64,000 bases of DNA from Lysinibacillus_B sp036662795 (GTDB lineage: Bacteria > Bacillota > Bacilli > Bacillales_A > Planococcaceae): positions 86,601-150,600 of the forward strand of contig NZ_JBAFWZ010000008.1 in NCBI RefSeq assembly GCF_036662795.1, in the 5' to 3' direction. This document shows, piece after piece, positions 26,418 to 34,706 of this stretch. The position numbers and the translations under genes were made by a program. Below the pieces are notes generated by a model. The model worked only from the letters and a program-made list of their open reading frames with translations, was not told the DNA's origin and searched no databases. How positions within the stretch are numbered: the first letter of the stretch is position 1; every line of letters starts with the position of its first letter.

Positions 26418-27506
26418 TTAAATCTTACGTTTAATTCGGTATACATAAGCTAAAATTTCTGCTACCGCCTTGAAAAATTCTTCTGGCACTGGATCACCAA
26501 TTTCTACTTGATCATACATCGCACGCGCAAGTGGACGATTTTCCACCATAATGACGTTATGTTCATTAGCAATCATCTTTATTTTTTGAGCAACAAAGTC
26601 TGTACCCTTTGCAATAACACGTGGCGCGTCCATATTTTCTTCATCATATTTAAGAGCAATCGCATAGTGAGTCGGGTTTGTAATAACGACATCTGCATGC
26701 GGTACTTCTTGCATCATACGACGCATGGCCATCTCACGCTGACGTTGCTTAATTTTAGATTTAATAAGTGGGTCACCTTCTGCATTTTTATGCTCATCCT
26801 TAATGTCTTGCTTTGACATTTTTAATTGCTTTTCATATTCAAACTTCTCATATATATAGTCAAGAAGGGCAATCAGCAAGAGCATAATAGAGGCTGCAAC
26901 CCCCATCAATGCAGATAAATACGCAACCGTTGTTAAAGTTTCCCATGGACTTTGAAAGGATAGTGATAAAACTTCATCCAGATTCACCCAAATTACAAAT
27001 GTCGTTACCGCACCAATAAAAGATATTTTTAATAACGACTTTACTAAATTAATAATGGCTCGAACTGAAATAATTTTTTTTATACCCTTTATCGGATCAA
27101 TTTTCTTTAAATCGAATTTTAAAGTTTCAGTCGTAAATAAAAATCCAAACTGCAAATAGTTAGCTCCAATACCTGCAACGACAGCAATGACCATAATGGG
27201 TAAAACGATAATCGCCATTTGCTTAAGTGATTCGACATAAATTTCCATTGCAGTTTCAGCTGTTAATGTTTCAATTAACATATATCGCTGGAATGCTTGA
27301 TGTAAAAAGGAAAATAATCCATTTTGCATCATTGGGGCAGCAAATATTAAAAACATAAACATAAGAAGCAATAGAATGGCTGCTGTTACATCCTGGCTTT
27401 TTAACACTTGTCCCTTTTTCCGAGCATCTTGACGTTTCTTCGGTGTTGCTTTTTCTGTTTTTTCTCCTGCAAAAAATTGAAGATTTAATGAAACTAATAG
27501 CTTCAT
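26418..27506 (-). CDS. flhB: Flagellar export switch protein FlhB
   Basis: FlhB controls the change from rod/hook to filament export. It is 362 residues with the N-terminal motif FFAGEKTEKATPKK, four membrane helices and a cytoplasmic domain carrying the self-cleavage site NPTH (VVITNPTHYAIALKYD). The C terminus ends AVAEILAYVYRIKRKI. A free-standing paralogue of just the part after NPTH is encoded at 54860-55153. The gene begins two bases after fliR. Confidence 0.98.
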   Translation of the reverse strand: MKLLVSLNLQFFAGEKTEKATPKKRQDARKKGQVLKSQDVTAAILLLLMFMFLIFAAPMMQNGLFSFLHQAFQRYMLIETLTAETAMEIYVESLKQMAIIVLPIMVIAVVAGIGANYLQFGFLFTTETLKFDLKKIDPIKGIKKIISVRAIINLVKSLLKISFIGAVTTFVIWVNLDEVLSLSFQSPWETLTTVAYLSALMGVAASIMLLLIALLDYIYEKFEYEKQLKMSKQDIKDEHKNAEGDPLIKSKIKQRQREMAMRRMMQEVPHADVVITNPTHYAIALKYDEENMDAPRVIAKGTDFVAQKIKMIANEHNVIMVENRPLARAMYDQVEIGDPVPEEFFKAVAEILAYVYRIKRKI

Positions 27507-27508
27507 AC

Positions 27509-28285
27509 TTAAGCACCACCTAAAATAACCATCAAATTACGTAACGACACAATCATCATCTCGATTAAACTTTGCATTACCTCGACCAAAACACCCATTG
27601 TAATGATGAGGATAATAAAACCAACTGCAATTTTTATCGGGAAACCAACAACAAAAATATTAAGCTGAGGCACAGTTTTACCTGTAATTCCTAAAGCTAA
27701 TGTAACTAAGAATAAAGTTGCAATTATTGGAGCCGACATTTGAAACGCTACAGCAAATACAGCTACGAACAGCTTCATGAAAAATTCTACTGTGTTTTCA
27801 CTACCGAAATTCGGAAAAAATTGATCAATAGGCATAAACTGATAGCTATAGAAAATCCCGTCTAGAATTAAGTGATGACCATTAATCGCTAGTAACACTA
27901 ATAGGGCTAAAAAGTTGAAAAACTGCCCCATTAAAGGACTTTGTGCCCCTGTTTGAGGATCCACAATATTGGCTAACGCAAATCCCATTTGGAAATCAAT
28001 AAAACTCCCTGCAATTTGTACAGCAGAAAGAATGATGTATGCTGTAATCCCTAGTGTTAGACCTATTACCGCTTCCTTCAAAACTAGCAATATGTAATCA
28101 CCGTTAATCGGAAGTGCCTCAATCGAAAATGTATAGTACATCATCCACGATAAAACGAATGCTAAAGAGATTTTCACTTGAGGCGGAATCGTACGATACG
28201 AAAACAACGGGACTGATACGAAAAAAGCAGAAACCCTTACAAATATTAATAGTAGAATTGATATTTTTGGAACTAATTCAGCCAT
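27509..28285 (-). CDS. fliR: Flagellar export channel protein FliR
   Basis: FliR, with FliP and FliQ, forms the helical export pore. The 258-residue protein is almost all hydrophobic helices, with PLFSYRTIPPQVKISLAFVL near the N terminus and the family segment DFQMGFALANIVDPQTGAQSP. It lies four bases after fliQ and two before flhB, in the canonical P-Q-R-flhB order. Confidence 0.97.
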   Translation of the reverse strand: MAELVPKISILLLIFVRVSAFFVSVPLFSYRTIPPQVKISLAFVLSWMMYYTFSIEALPINGDYILLVLKEAVIGLTLGITAYIILSAVQIAGSFIDFQMGFALANIVDPQTGAQSPLMGQFFNFLALLVLLAINGHHLILDGIFYSYQFMPIDQFFPNFGSENTVEFFMKLFVAVFAVAFQMSAPIIATLFLVTLALGITGKTVPQLNIFVVGFPIKIAVGFIILIITMGVLVEVMQSLIEMMIVSLRNLMVILGGA

Positions 28286-28289
28286 CGTA

Positions 28290-28559
28290 TCACCCTATGT
28301 ATCGAACTAAATTATTTAAAATATCATAAAAATAATTTGTCATTTGAGATATCATCCACGGCCCAAAAAATATAATCGCGACAAGAACCGCAACAATTTT
28401 CGGTACAAATGCTAATGTTTGCTCTTGAATAGATGTGGTAGCTTGGAAAATACTCACGATTAAACCTGATACAAGTGCAACAAGTAACAAAGGCCCAGAA
28501 GTAATTAGGACAACATATACCGCTCTTTCTGCAATTGAAATGACCATTTCCTGTGTCAT
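28290..28559 (-). CDS. fliQ: Flagellar export channel protein FliQ
   Basis: FliQ is 89 residues with two membrane hairpin helices (about 15-40 and 50-75). The motif IVSIFQATTSIQEQTLAFVPK matches the family loop. It sits between fliP and fliR. Confidence 0.97.
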   Translation of the reverse strand: MTQEMVISIAERAVYVVLITSGPLLLVALVSGLIVSIFQATTSIQEQTLAFVPKIVAVLVAIIFFGPWMISQMTNYFYDILNNLVRYIG

Positions 28560-28572
28560 ACTGTATCATCCC

Positions 28573-29238
28573 CTAAAAACTTTGAAGTAAAGATTTCATT
28601 ACTAGATACCATCCATCTACTAATATAAATAGCAGTATTTTAAATGGTAACGAAATCATAACCGGTGGCAACATCATCATCCCCATCGACATGAGTGTAC
28701 TTGCGACTACCATATCGATTACTAAAAATGGAATGAAAATCATAAAGCCCATTTGAAATGCCGTTTTAATTTCGCTCAATGCAAAAGCAGGTACAAGCAT
28801 TGTTAACGGGATATCTTCAATAGCTTCTGGACGTTCAGCCTGATTGTACTCAATAAATAGTTCTAAATCCTTTTGTCTAGTATGTTTAGCCATAAACTCT
28901 TTAAAAGGGACTGCCGCTCTTTCATACGCTTCCTCTAAACCTATTTCCTCGTCGAATAAAGGTTGGAGAGCTTGTTCATTTACTTGCTGAAAGGTTGGCG
29001 CCATAATAAAGAAGGTTAAAAATAAGGCAAGACCTATTATCACTTGATTTGGAGGCATTTGCTGGGTAGCTAATGCAGTCCTTGTAAAAGATAGTACTAT
29101 TACAATACGCGCAAACGAAGTCATTAAAATTAAAATGCTTGGTGCTAAAGAAAGAACTGTTAATAAGATTAACAGTTTCACAGATGTAGAGACGTTCGTT
29201 GGATCGCTTTCAGAAAAGATCGATATGAAATCTGTCAT
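28573..29238 (-). CDS. fliP: Flagellar export channel protein FliP
   Basis: FliP is the main pore subunit of the flagellar secretion gate, here 221 residues. Signatures are MTSFARIVIVLSFTRTALAT, PPNQVIIGLALFLTFFIMAP and the C-terminal IDMVVASTLMSMGMMMLPP. The short N terminus before the first helix means it is made without a long cleaved signal. It overlaps fliO by four bases. Confidence 0.98.
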   Translation of the reverse strand: MTDFISIFSESDPTNVSTSVKLLILLTVLSLAPSILILMTSFARIVIVLSFTRTALATQQMPPNQVIIGLALFLTFFIMAPTFQQVNEQALQPLFDEEIGLEEAYERAAVPFKEFMAKHTRQKDLELFIEYNQAERPEAIEDIPLTMLVPAFALSEIKTAFQMGFMIFIPFLVIDMVVASTLMSMGMMMLPPVMISLPFKILLFILVDGWYLVMKSLLQSF

Positions 29239-29906
29239 TTTTTATCGTTCTCCTTTTCTTTCCATCTTTCCAATTCATCACTACGCTCTTTTTTTATTTC
29301 AGATAAACGTTTATCTAAAATTTCGCTAAAGCCTTGTCCGTTCTGCTGTTCATCGACAGGGGCTTTTTTCGTTTTGAATTTGGCAAAAAGTTCGGCAATA
29401 TAAGGAGAGGTTGATGCATTACTTTGTTTATCATTATATATTTTTAAAATTTGCGCGATTTCGTTTGGATCCTTAATCTCATTTAGTAGGTGAACATCTT
29501 CTCCCACACCAACGATGTACAACCGATCTCCTATATGCAGAAGCTGTACGGATTTTTGCGCTCCAACGGATAAACCACCAATATTTCGAATCACACTATT
29601 TTGCTGGTAGTTTAAATTACGCTTATTTAAAAACTTGAGTACTGCTATTAGTAGTCCTATTACAAAAACTAAAGATAACAGGATTTTTATGTATTCTAGT
29701 AGACCCATACCAGATGCCGATTCAGTACCTTCCGTTTCAGCATCTGTTACATCGCTATCCTCGCATTTGCTCTTATCTTCTATGCAATCGGTAATCATTT
29801 GATTACCTTGCGAGGCAGCAACGAATTGTGTGGGTACCACAAAGTTCATAACCAACAGTAATGCAAAAACCATCCATAAGTAATGTAATGATTTTTTTTC
29901 AGGCAT
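29235..29906 (-). CDS. fliO: FliO/FliZ-family flagellar export assembly protein
   Basis: FliO (called FliZ in B. subtilis) helps assemble the FliP ring. The 223-residue protein has an N-terminal hydrophobic segment (about 9-28, signal-like), an acidic extracellular stretch with two Cys (CIEDKSKCEDSD), a second membrane helix (about 75-97) and a cytoplasmic domain with the motif GGLSVGAQKSVQLLHIGDRL. The C terminus is highly charged. It lies four bases after cheY and overlaps fliP. Confidence 0.93.
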   Translation of the reverse strand: MPEKKSLHYLWMVFALLLVMNFVVPTQFVAASQGNQMITDCIEDKSKCEDSDVTDAETEGTESASGMGLLEYIKILLSLVFVIGLLIAVLKFLNKRNLNYQQNSVIRNIGGLSVGAQKSVQLLHIGDRLYIVGVGEDVHLLNEIKDPNEIAQILKIYNDKQSNASTSPYIAELFAKFKTKKAPVDEQQNGQGFSEILDKRLSEIKKERSDELERWKEKENDKK

Positions 29907-29910
29907 CTTT

Positions 29911-30273
29911 TTAACCTAATGCTTTTTGAATTGCTTCAATTACACGATCAGCTTGGAAAGGCTTAACGATGAAATCTTTTGCACCCGCTTGAATGGCATC
30001 AATTACCATAGCTTGTTGTCCCATTGCAGAACACATTATGACAATTGCACTTGGATCAGTTCCTTTAATTGCCTTTAATGCAGCAATGCCGTCCATTTCA
30101 GGCATTGTAATATCCATCGTTACTAAATCAGGACGTAATTCATTGTACTTTTCTACTGCTTGAACACCATCAGCAGCTTCTCCAACGACTTCAAATCCAT
30201 TTTTCGTTAAAATATCTTTGATCATCATGCGCATAAACGCTGCATCATCAACAATTAAAATCTTTTTAGACAT
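29911..30273 (-). CDS. cheY: Chemotaxis response regulator CheY
   Basis: CheY-P binds the motor switch; in Bacillus it promotes smooth swimming. The single 120-residue receiver has DD at 9-10, phospho-acceptor Asp54 in TMDITMPEMDG, and the conserved Lys in FIVKPFQ. The start at 30273 follows GGAGG. It sits between fliY and fliO as in B. subtilis. Confidence 0.98.
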   Translation of the reverse strand: MSKKILIVDDAAFMRMMIKDILTKNGFEVVGEAADGVQAVEKYNELRPDLVTMDITMPEMDGIAALKAIKGTDPSAIVIMCSAMGQQAMVIDAIQAGAKDFIVKPFQADRVIEAIQKALG

Positions 30274-30295
30274 AGTAAGATTCCTCCAATTAAAA

Positions 30296-31537
30296 CTATC
30301 TTAAATTATTCAAGCGATCTGCTTGGCTTAAAATATCTGTAATACGTACACCGAAGTTTTCATCAATTACTACTACTTCGCCTTTAGCAATTAAACGACT
30401 ATTTACTAAAATATCAACAGGTTCACCAGCGAGTTTATCGAGTTCAATAATTGAACCACTAGATAGTTCTAATATCTCTTTTACGGAGCGCTTTGTACGA
30501 CCTAACTCTACAGTTACTTGTAGTGGAATGTCTAAAAGCATGTTTAAATTACGCGCTTCAGATTGCGTAATATTTGCCGCTTCAAAGCTAGTAAATTGAG
30601 CTTGCTGAACATTAACTGGTTGTTGCATAGGCTGTGGCGGCGTTTGATACATCGGTTGCTGATATACAGGTGCTGCAGTTTGTCCATACATTGGTTGCTC
30701 GTACATCGGTTGCTGAGGTACCTGTTGCATCGACGATTGCGTAGGAGCTGATTGTATAGAAGGTTGCACAGGTGCTAAAGGCTCTTGTGTTGGAGCTGTA
30801 GCTGTTGCAGCAACCTCTTCCTCTTCACTCTCTCCCATTAATGACTTTACTATTTTTTTACTAAAGTTTAAAGGGAGTAATTGCATTAAATTTGAATCAA
30901 TTAATTCACCGATTCGTAATCTGAACGAAATACGCACCAGTAAATCTTCATCTGGTATATTATCTCGACCTTCATTTTTAGAAATATTCATTAAATCTAT
31001 TGAAGGTGGTGAAATATCCACCTTTTTATTAAATACAGTAGACATCGATGTGGCAGCTGAGCCCATCATTTGATTCATCGCTTCTTGAACGGCACTTAAT
31101 TGAATTTCACCTAATTCAGGCTTGGGATTAAGACCATCTCCACCAAGCATTAAATCTGCAATAATAGCTGCGTCTGATTGTTTAATAACTAGAAGATTCA
31201 TTCCGGATAAGCCAATTGTATATTCAACTTGAACAGCTACATACGGATGCGGAAACTCCTCTTCTAGCTTGTTACGATTAATCATGCTAATACTTGGAGT
31301 TGTAATGTCAACCTTTTGCCCTAAGAGAGCTGAAAGTGCAGTAGCCGAACTACCAAAGGAAATATTCCCCACTTCTCCTAATGCATCTTGTTCAATTAGA
31401 CTTAAATAGTCTTCTACAATAAGTGTATCATTTGAATCTGTTGAATCTGTTGAATCTGAATCTAGATTTTTATCTTCTAATGTTTCGCCTCTTAATAGCG
31501 CTTCAATTTCTTCTTGGGAAAGCATTTCATCACTCAT
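30296..31537 (-). CDS. fliY: Flagellar switch phosphatase FliY (FliN-type)
   Basis: FliY forms part of the C-ring and dephosphorylates CheY-P. It is 413 residues. An N-terminal FliM-like peptide (LSQEEIEALLRG) binds CheY. Two CheC-type phosphatase sites follow (ALGEVGNISFGSSATALSAL and VQEAMNQMMGSAATS), then a linker very rich in Gln, Pro and Met (about 235-320), and a C-terminal SpoA domain (LDIPLQVTVELGRTKRSVKE). The start is taken at 31537 because AAAGGAG lies nine bases upstream; the ATG at 31546 abuts that site. It overlaps fliM by eight bases. Confidence 0.97.
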   Translation of the reverse strand: MSDEMLSQEEIEALLRGETLEDKNLDSDSTDSTDSNDTLIVEDYLSLIEQDALGEVGNISFGSSATALSALLGQKVDITTPSISMINRNKLEEEFPHPYVAVQVEYTIGLSGMNLLVIKQSDAAIIADLMLGGDGLNPKPELGEIQLSAVQEAMNQMMGSAATSMSTVFNKKVDISPPSIDLMNISKNEGRDNIPDEDLLVRISFRLRIGELIDSNLMQLLPLNFSKKIVKSLMGESEEEEVAATATAPTQEPLAPVQPSIQSAPTQSSMQQVPQQPMYEQPMYGQTAAPVYQQPMYQTPPQPMQQPVNVQQAQFTSFEAANITQSEARNLNMLLDIPLQVTVELGRTKRSVKEILELSSGSIIELDKLAGEPVDILVNSRLIAKGEVVVIDENFGVRITDILSQADRLNNLR

Positions 31538-32525
31538 CGCTGTCATCTCCTTTCAACGGGTCGATAATCTGGATTGCCATTTTTTTGTTTAATTTTCCTG
31601 GCTGTACAGTAAACTTAGGTAGCGTTCCTACTTTTAATACGAGCGGATCTGTGATTTTTTGTTCTAAATCAATGACATCTCCAGCACTCATTGTTAAGAA
31701 ATCTTCTACTGAAATTGTAGTGGTACCTAATTCTGCAATAACCGGTAAAGAAGCTTGTTTCACACGAGTTTCAAGCATTTTCGTTTGTTCAGGCGACATT
31801 GCTTTTGTGTTTGTTTGCATCCAATAACGCACTGAAAGGTTTGGTACGATTGGCTCTAAGACTACGTGCGGTAAACAAATATTAATCATACCCGTTGTTT
31901 CACCAATAATCGTATTTAAAGAAATAACAACTACTGTTTCATTTGGTGAAATCATTTGTAAAAACTGCGGGTTTACTTCAAGTTCTATGAGCATAGGATC
32001 AATTTCTACAATATTTTCCCATGCTTCACGTAAGTTATCAAATGAACGTTCAAATAAGTTCGTCATAATCTTTGTTTCTATTTCTGTTAAGTTATCTACA
32101 TTACTATGACTTGAACCTGAACCACCCATCAATCGATCCAACATCGAATATGCAATGTTCGGATTAATTTCCATTAGTATGTTACCATCGAGTGGCGGTA
32201 CTTCAAACACGTTTATTAACGTCATATTCGGTATTGAACGAACAAACTCTTCGAACGGTATTTGGTCAACAGACGCAACCGTAATTTGGACATAGGTTCT
32301 AAGCTGTGCTGAGAAAAATGTCGTAAGTAATCTTGCAAAGTTTTCATGAATCCTAGTTAAACTTCGAATTTGATCCTTAGAAAAACGAAGTGCGCGTTTA
32401 AAGTCATATACCTTGACTTTTCTAACCTCATCTTCTTTTTTCATTTCATCTGCTGACATTTCTCCCGTGGATATAGCGGATAGCAGCGCATCAATTTCGG
32501 ATTGGGAAAGCACATCTCCTGCCAT
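31530..32525 (-). CDS. fliM: Flagellar motor switch protein FliM
   Basis: FliM joins the rotor ring to CheY-P. It is 331 residues: the N-terminal CheY-binding motif LSQSEIDALLSA, the middle CheC-like domain (FDFKRALRFS-type region KVYDFKRALRFSKDQIRSL and MLDRLMGGSG), and a C-terminal SpoA domain (LGTTTISVEDFLTMSAGDVI). The start at 32525 follows GGAGGTG. It overlaps fliY and lies 29 bases after fliL. Confidence 0.98.
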   Translation of the reverse strand: MAGDVLSQSEIDALLSAISTGEMSADEMKKEDEVRKVKVYDFKRALRFSKDQIRSLTRIHENFARLLTTFFSAQLRTYVQITVASVDQIPFEEFVRSIPNMTLINVFEVPPLDGNILMEINPNIAYSMLDRLMGGSGSSHSNVDNLTEIETKIMTNLFERSFDNLREAWENIVEIDPMLIELEVNPQFLQMISPNETVVVISLNTIIGETTGMINICLPHVVLEPIVPNLSVRYWMQTNTKAMSPEQTKMLETRVKQASLPVIAELGTTTISVEDFLTMSAGDVIDLEQKITDPLVLKVGTLPKFTVQPGKLNKKMAIQIIDPLKGDDSDE

Positions 32526-32554
32526 TTGCCCACCTCCATTTCAAGATGTTTCTT

Positions 32555-32983
32555 TTACTGAATGATGTAGGAAGTTATATAAACTTGCTGTACTTCACCC
32601 TCTTGCATCAATTCGTTAATATGTGCTTTAATTGCTTTTTCAAATAGTACTTTTCCTTGCTTGCCTTCTAAATCTTTTACTTCCATTTCAGATAATTCAT
32701 GAATAACGATGTTGTTTACTTGGAATACTCGTTTTGTTAATTCCTCTGCCGCTTCTTCACTATCCGTTTGAATTTTCAGCTGCAGGCGAGCATAACCGCC
32801 GTCTGCTAAATTTGTTGTAATTTCAGGAATATCTACTGATGCTAAAATAATATCATCAATCGAAGCCTCTACAGATTCTGGCTCTTTATTAAGTTGTGTC
32901 GTTAAAACTAACACGAGCACACCGATTAAAGTAATGGAAACTATAATAATGAGCATTATTGTTAACAATTTATTCTTCTTCAT
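32555..32983 (-). CDS. fliL: Flagellar basal body-associated protein FliL
   Basis: FliL is a single-pass protein that surrounds and supports stators. With the start at 32983 (MKKNKLLTIML) it has 142 residues: a membrane helix at about 5-27, then an extracytoplasmic stomatin-like domain (DIPEITTNLADGGYARLQLK). Upstream GTG and ATG codons at 32992 and 32989 lie too close to the GAGGTG site. It overlaps the end of flbD by 14 bases. Confidence 0.94.
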   Translation of the reverse strand: MKKNKLLTIMLIIIVSITLIGVLVLVLTTQLNKEPESVEASIDDIILASVDIPEITTNLADGGYARLQLKIQTDSEEAAEELTKRVFQVNNIVIHELSEMEVKDLEGKQGKVLFEKAIKAHINELMQEGEVQQVYITSYIIQ

Positions 32984-33194
32984 TTTCATCACCTCTTAGA
33001 TGCGGGTTTGATAAAATTTGTATATGTTGATAAAAGGCATTCACCTTTTGTCGCACCTGTTGCTCAGTTTCTAAAACGATAAATTTACGCCCAGTCGTTA
33101 GCGTAATGGTTGTGTCAGGAAATGCTTCGACTGTCTCTATGTATAACGCGTTTAACGAAAACGCCTTGCCATTTAGGCGAGTAAGTTCAATCAT
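32970..33194 (-). CDS. swrD: FlbD-family flagellar protein (SwrD/YlzI)
   Basis: This 74-residue protein begins MIELTRLNGKAFSLNALYIE and continues with EAFPDTTITLTTGRKFIVLE, the FlbD family pattern. In B. subtilis the homologue SwrD raises flagellar motor power for swarming. The start at 33194 agrees with the family, yet no normal ribosome site stands directly before it. The nearest GGAGGA is 16 bases upstream, inside a GC-rich hairpin at 33202-33229. The end overlaps fliL. Confidence 0.93.
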   Translation of the reverse strand: MIELTRLNGKAFSLNALYIETVEAFPDTTITLTTGRKFIVLETEQQVRQKVNAFYQHIQILSNPHLRGDENEEE

Positions 33195-33201
33195 TGAAAT
33201 G

Positions 33202-33229
33202 GGGCCGGGTCCTCCATGAGAGCCGGCCC
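33202..33229 (-). promoter_or_regulatory. GC-rich hairpin at the flbD start
   Basis: Perfect seven-base arms GGGCCGG and CCGGCCC flank a 14-base interior that can pair further as CTC/GAG. The interior holds GGAGGA, the only ribosome-site-like sequence before flbD. No T-run follows, so it is not a standard terminator. The block stands out strongly from the AT-rich surroundings. It ends 7 bases before the flbD ATG and could gate its translation. Confidence 0.65.
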
Positions 33230-33269
33230 GACCCTCCCTTGCAATGAAATTTTATATTATCAATCTAGA

Positions 33270-34244
33270 TTAACGTTTTAAGTTTACTAGCTCTTGGAGA
33301 ATTTCATCCGATGTCGTAATAATACGCGTATTTGCCTGGAATCCACGCTGCGCAACAATCATCTCTGTGAATTCTTCTGAAAGGTCAACGTTGGACATTT
33401 CTAAGAAACCAGATTCGATTTTTCCAAGTCCATCCTGGGTACCTGCTTGCACATAAATATCCCCAGAATTTTGTGTTTCTCTGAAATAGTTACTTCCCAT
33501 TTTTTCTAATCCTTCAGCATTCGGGAATTTTGCTAAAATGATCGTACCTGCATACTGTAATTTTCCTTCAGCATCTGTAAATGAAACTACCCCATCTTGT
33601 CCGATACTATATGATTGTGCTGTCGTTGGAATACGAATTGGCGCAACATCATTAGTAAATGTAGTGAATGTACCAGTTGTTGGATCGTAAATACTAGCTC
33701 CTGGAGTTATTATATCCTTTTCTGTGTCGAAGTTAGAAATGCCCCCTGTCGGACTATCGTATGCATCAATATTAGTATTCGCGTAACCTACGAGATATTT
33801 ACCATCAGAGTTGATTAAGTATCCATCCGAGTTCATATAAAAATTACCTGCTCGTGTATATGCAATATTTTCAGTCCCTGTTGCAGCCCCTGGAGTCGGC
33901 GGAGTTCCTGGCGCATACGCTTCAGAGTCAGCAACCATAAAGAACCCTTCCCCAGCAAGCCCAAGGTCTAAAGTACGCCCTGTATTTTGTAATGCACCAT
34001 TACCATGAATTGTATCAATCGCAGCTAATTGAGAACCTAATCCAATTTGCTTTGCATTTGTACCACCACGTGTTTGAGAAGTACCTGAAGCACCAGATTG
34101 CGTTTGCGAAATTAAATCTTTAAAAACTGTACGACCTTTTTTAAATCCATACGTATTTACATTGGAAATATTATTACCAATTACATCTAATTTTGTTTGG
34201 AAGTTGCGTAACCCTGAAATACCTGAATACATTGAACGTAACAT
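33270..34244 (-). CDS. flgE: Flagellar hook protein FlgE
   Basis: The hook subunit is exported after rod assembly. It is 324 residues from the ATG at 34244 (MLRSMYSGISGL); a longer frame to 34283 is out of family. The N-terminal rod/hook motif is VIGNNISNVNTYGFKKGRTV, and the C terminus is NVDLSEEFTEMIVAQRGFQA followed by NTRIITTSDEILQELVNLKR. The middle is a variable FlaE-type domain with many Gly, Pro and Thr. The B. subtilis hook protein is about 264 residues, so the middle is larger here. Some databases call this gene flgG; its place after fliK and flgD favours hook. Confidence 0.93.
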   Translation of the reverse strand: MLRSMYSGISGLRNFQTKLDVIGNNISNVNTYGFKKGRTVFKDLISQTQSGASGTSQTRGGTNAKQIGLGSQLAAIDTIHGNGALQNTGRTLDLGLAGEGFFMVADSEAYAPGTPPTPGAATGTENIAYTRAGNFYMNSDGYLINSDGKYLVGYANTNIDAYDSPTGGISNFDTEKDIITPGASIYDPTTGTFTTFTNDVAPIRIPTTAQSYSIGQDGVVSFTDAEGKLQYAGTIILAKFPNAEGLEKMGSNYFRETQNSGDIYVQAGTQDGLGKIESGFLEMSNVDLSEEFTEMIVAQRGFQANTRIITTSDEILQELVNLKR

Positions 34245-34272
34245 AAGTTGTCGTTCTCCCTTCTGAATTAAG

Positions 34273-34322
34273 TATCGCTTCAATCAGTCAGCGATAAAAG
34301 GCATCCTCTTGAGGTCCTGCCT
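34273..34322 (-). terminator. Terminator-like tandem hairpins before flgE
   Basis: On the minus strand, the first hairpin pairs GGCA..CCTC with GAGG..TGCC around two bases and is followed by TTTT (34296-34322). The second pairs TATCGCT with AGCGATA (34273-34296). They begin at the stop codon of the preceding gene and end about 30 bases before the flgE start. This could be a partial terminator or an mRNA stability element inside the operon. Confidence 0.5.
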
Positions 34323-34689
34323 ATAGTACGATTGTTCCATCAATATTTGTAAATAATTGCGACTTCGATTCAAGGCGATCCATTGCTGTAATAACCGTGG
34401 CATTTTTTGCACTAACGATTAAGGCTGCTTGATCCATTATAACTAACGGCTGCTTTACTCCCTTTTCACGCGCTTCATTCACCTTTTCGGTTACTTCCCG
34501 CCATTGTTCATCAGAAATCTCAATATTTCGCTCCTGCATCCTTTCAGAAGCGTGTTTACTAATTTTTAATTCTTGGTGCGCTTGTTGTAGATGCTCTAAA
34601 AAGGATTGCTTTTCCGTTCTAGGCGTAGGTGGCGCTGGCCTTAAATTTGGATGAAATGGAACATGTTGAATAGTAATTTTATTCATCAT
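34321..34689 (-). CDS. Flagellar operon protein (TIGR02530-type)
   Basis: This 122-residue protein lies between flgD and flgE, the position of the small flagellar operon protein family known as TIGR02530. It contains HASERMQERNIEISDEQW (about 50-68), then EKVNEAREKGVKQPLVIMDQ and ALIVSAKNATVITAMDR near the C terminus, which fit that family. No signal or membrane segment is seen. The molecular role is not known to me; a part in hook building is inferred from position. The start ATG pair at 34689/34686 follows GGGGT. Confidence 0.85.
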   Translation of the reverse strand: MMNKITIQHVPFHPNLRPAPPTPRTEKQSFLEHLQQAHQELKISKHASERMQERNIEISDEQWREVTEKVNEAREKGVKQPLVIMDQAALIVSAKNATVITAMDRLESKSQLFTNIDGTIVL

Positions 34690-34706
34690 ATGTTCTTACC
34701 CCATTC

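Noticed and set aside
30560..30790. Repetitive Gln/Pro/Met codons in fliY as a CRISPR-like or satellite array
   Set aside because: The units are imperfect, unspaced and in frame. They encode the low-complexity linker common in FliY.
31423..31827. 134-codon open frame on the plus strand
   Set aside because: It lies opposite fliM/fliY, has no family features and mirrors their codon pattern. It is a shadow frame. Similar plus-strand frames at 38222-38590, 11093-11449, 6075-6416 and 16871-17218 were rejected for the same reason.
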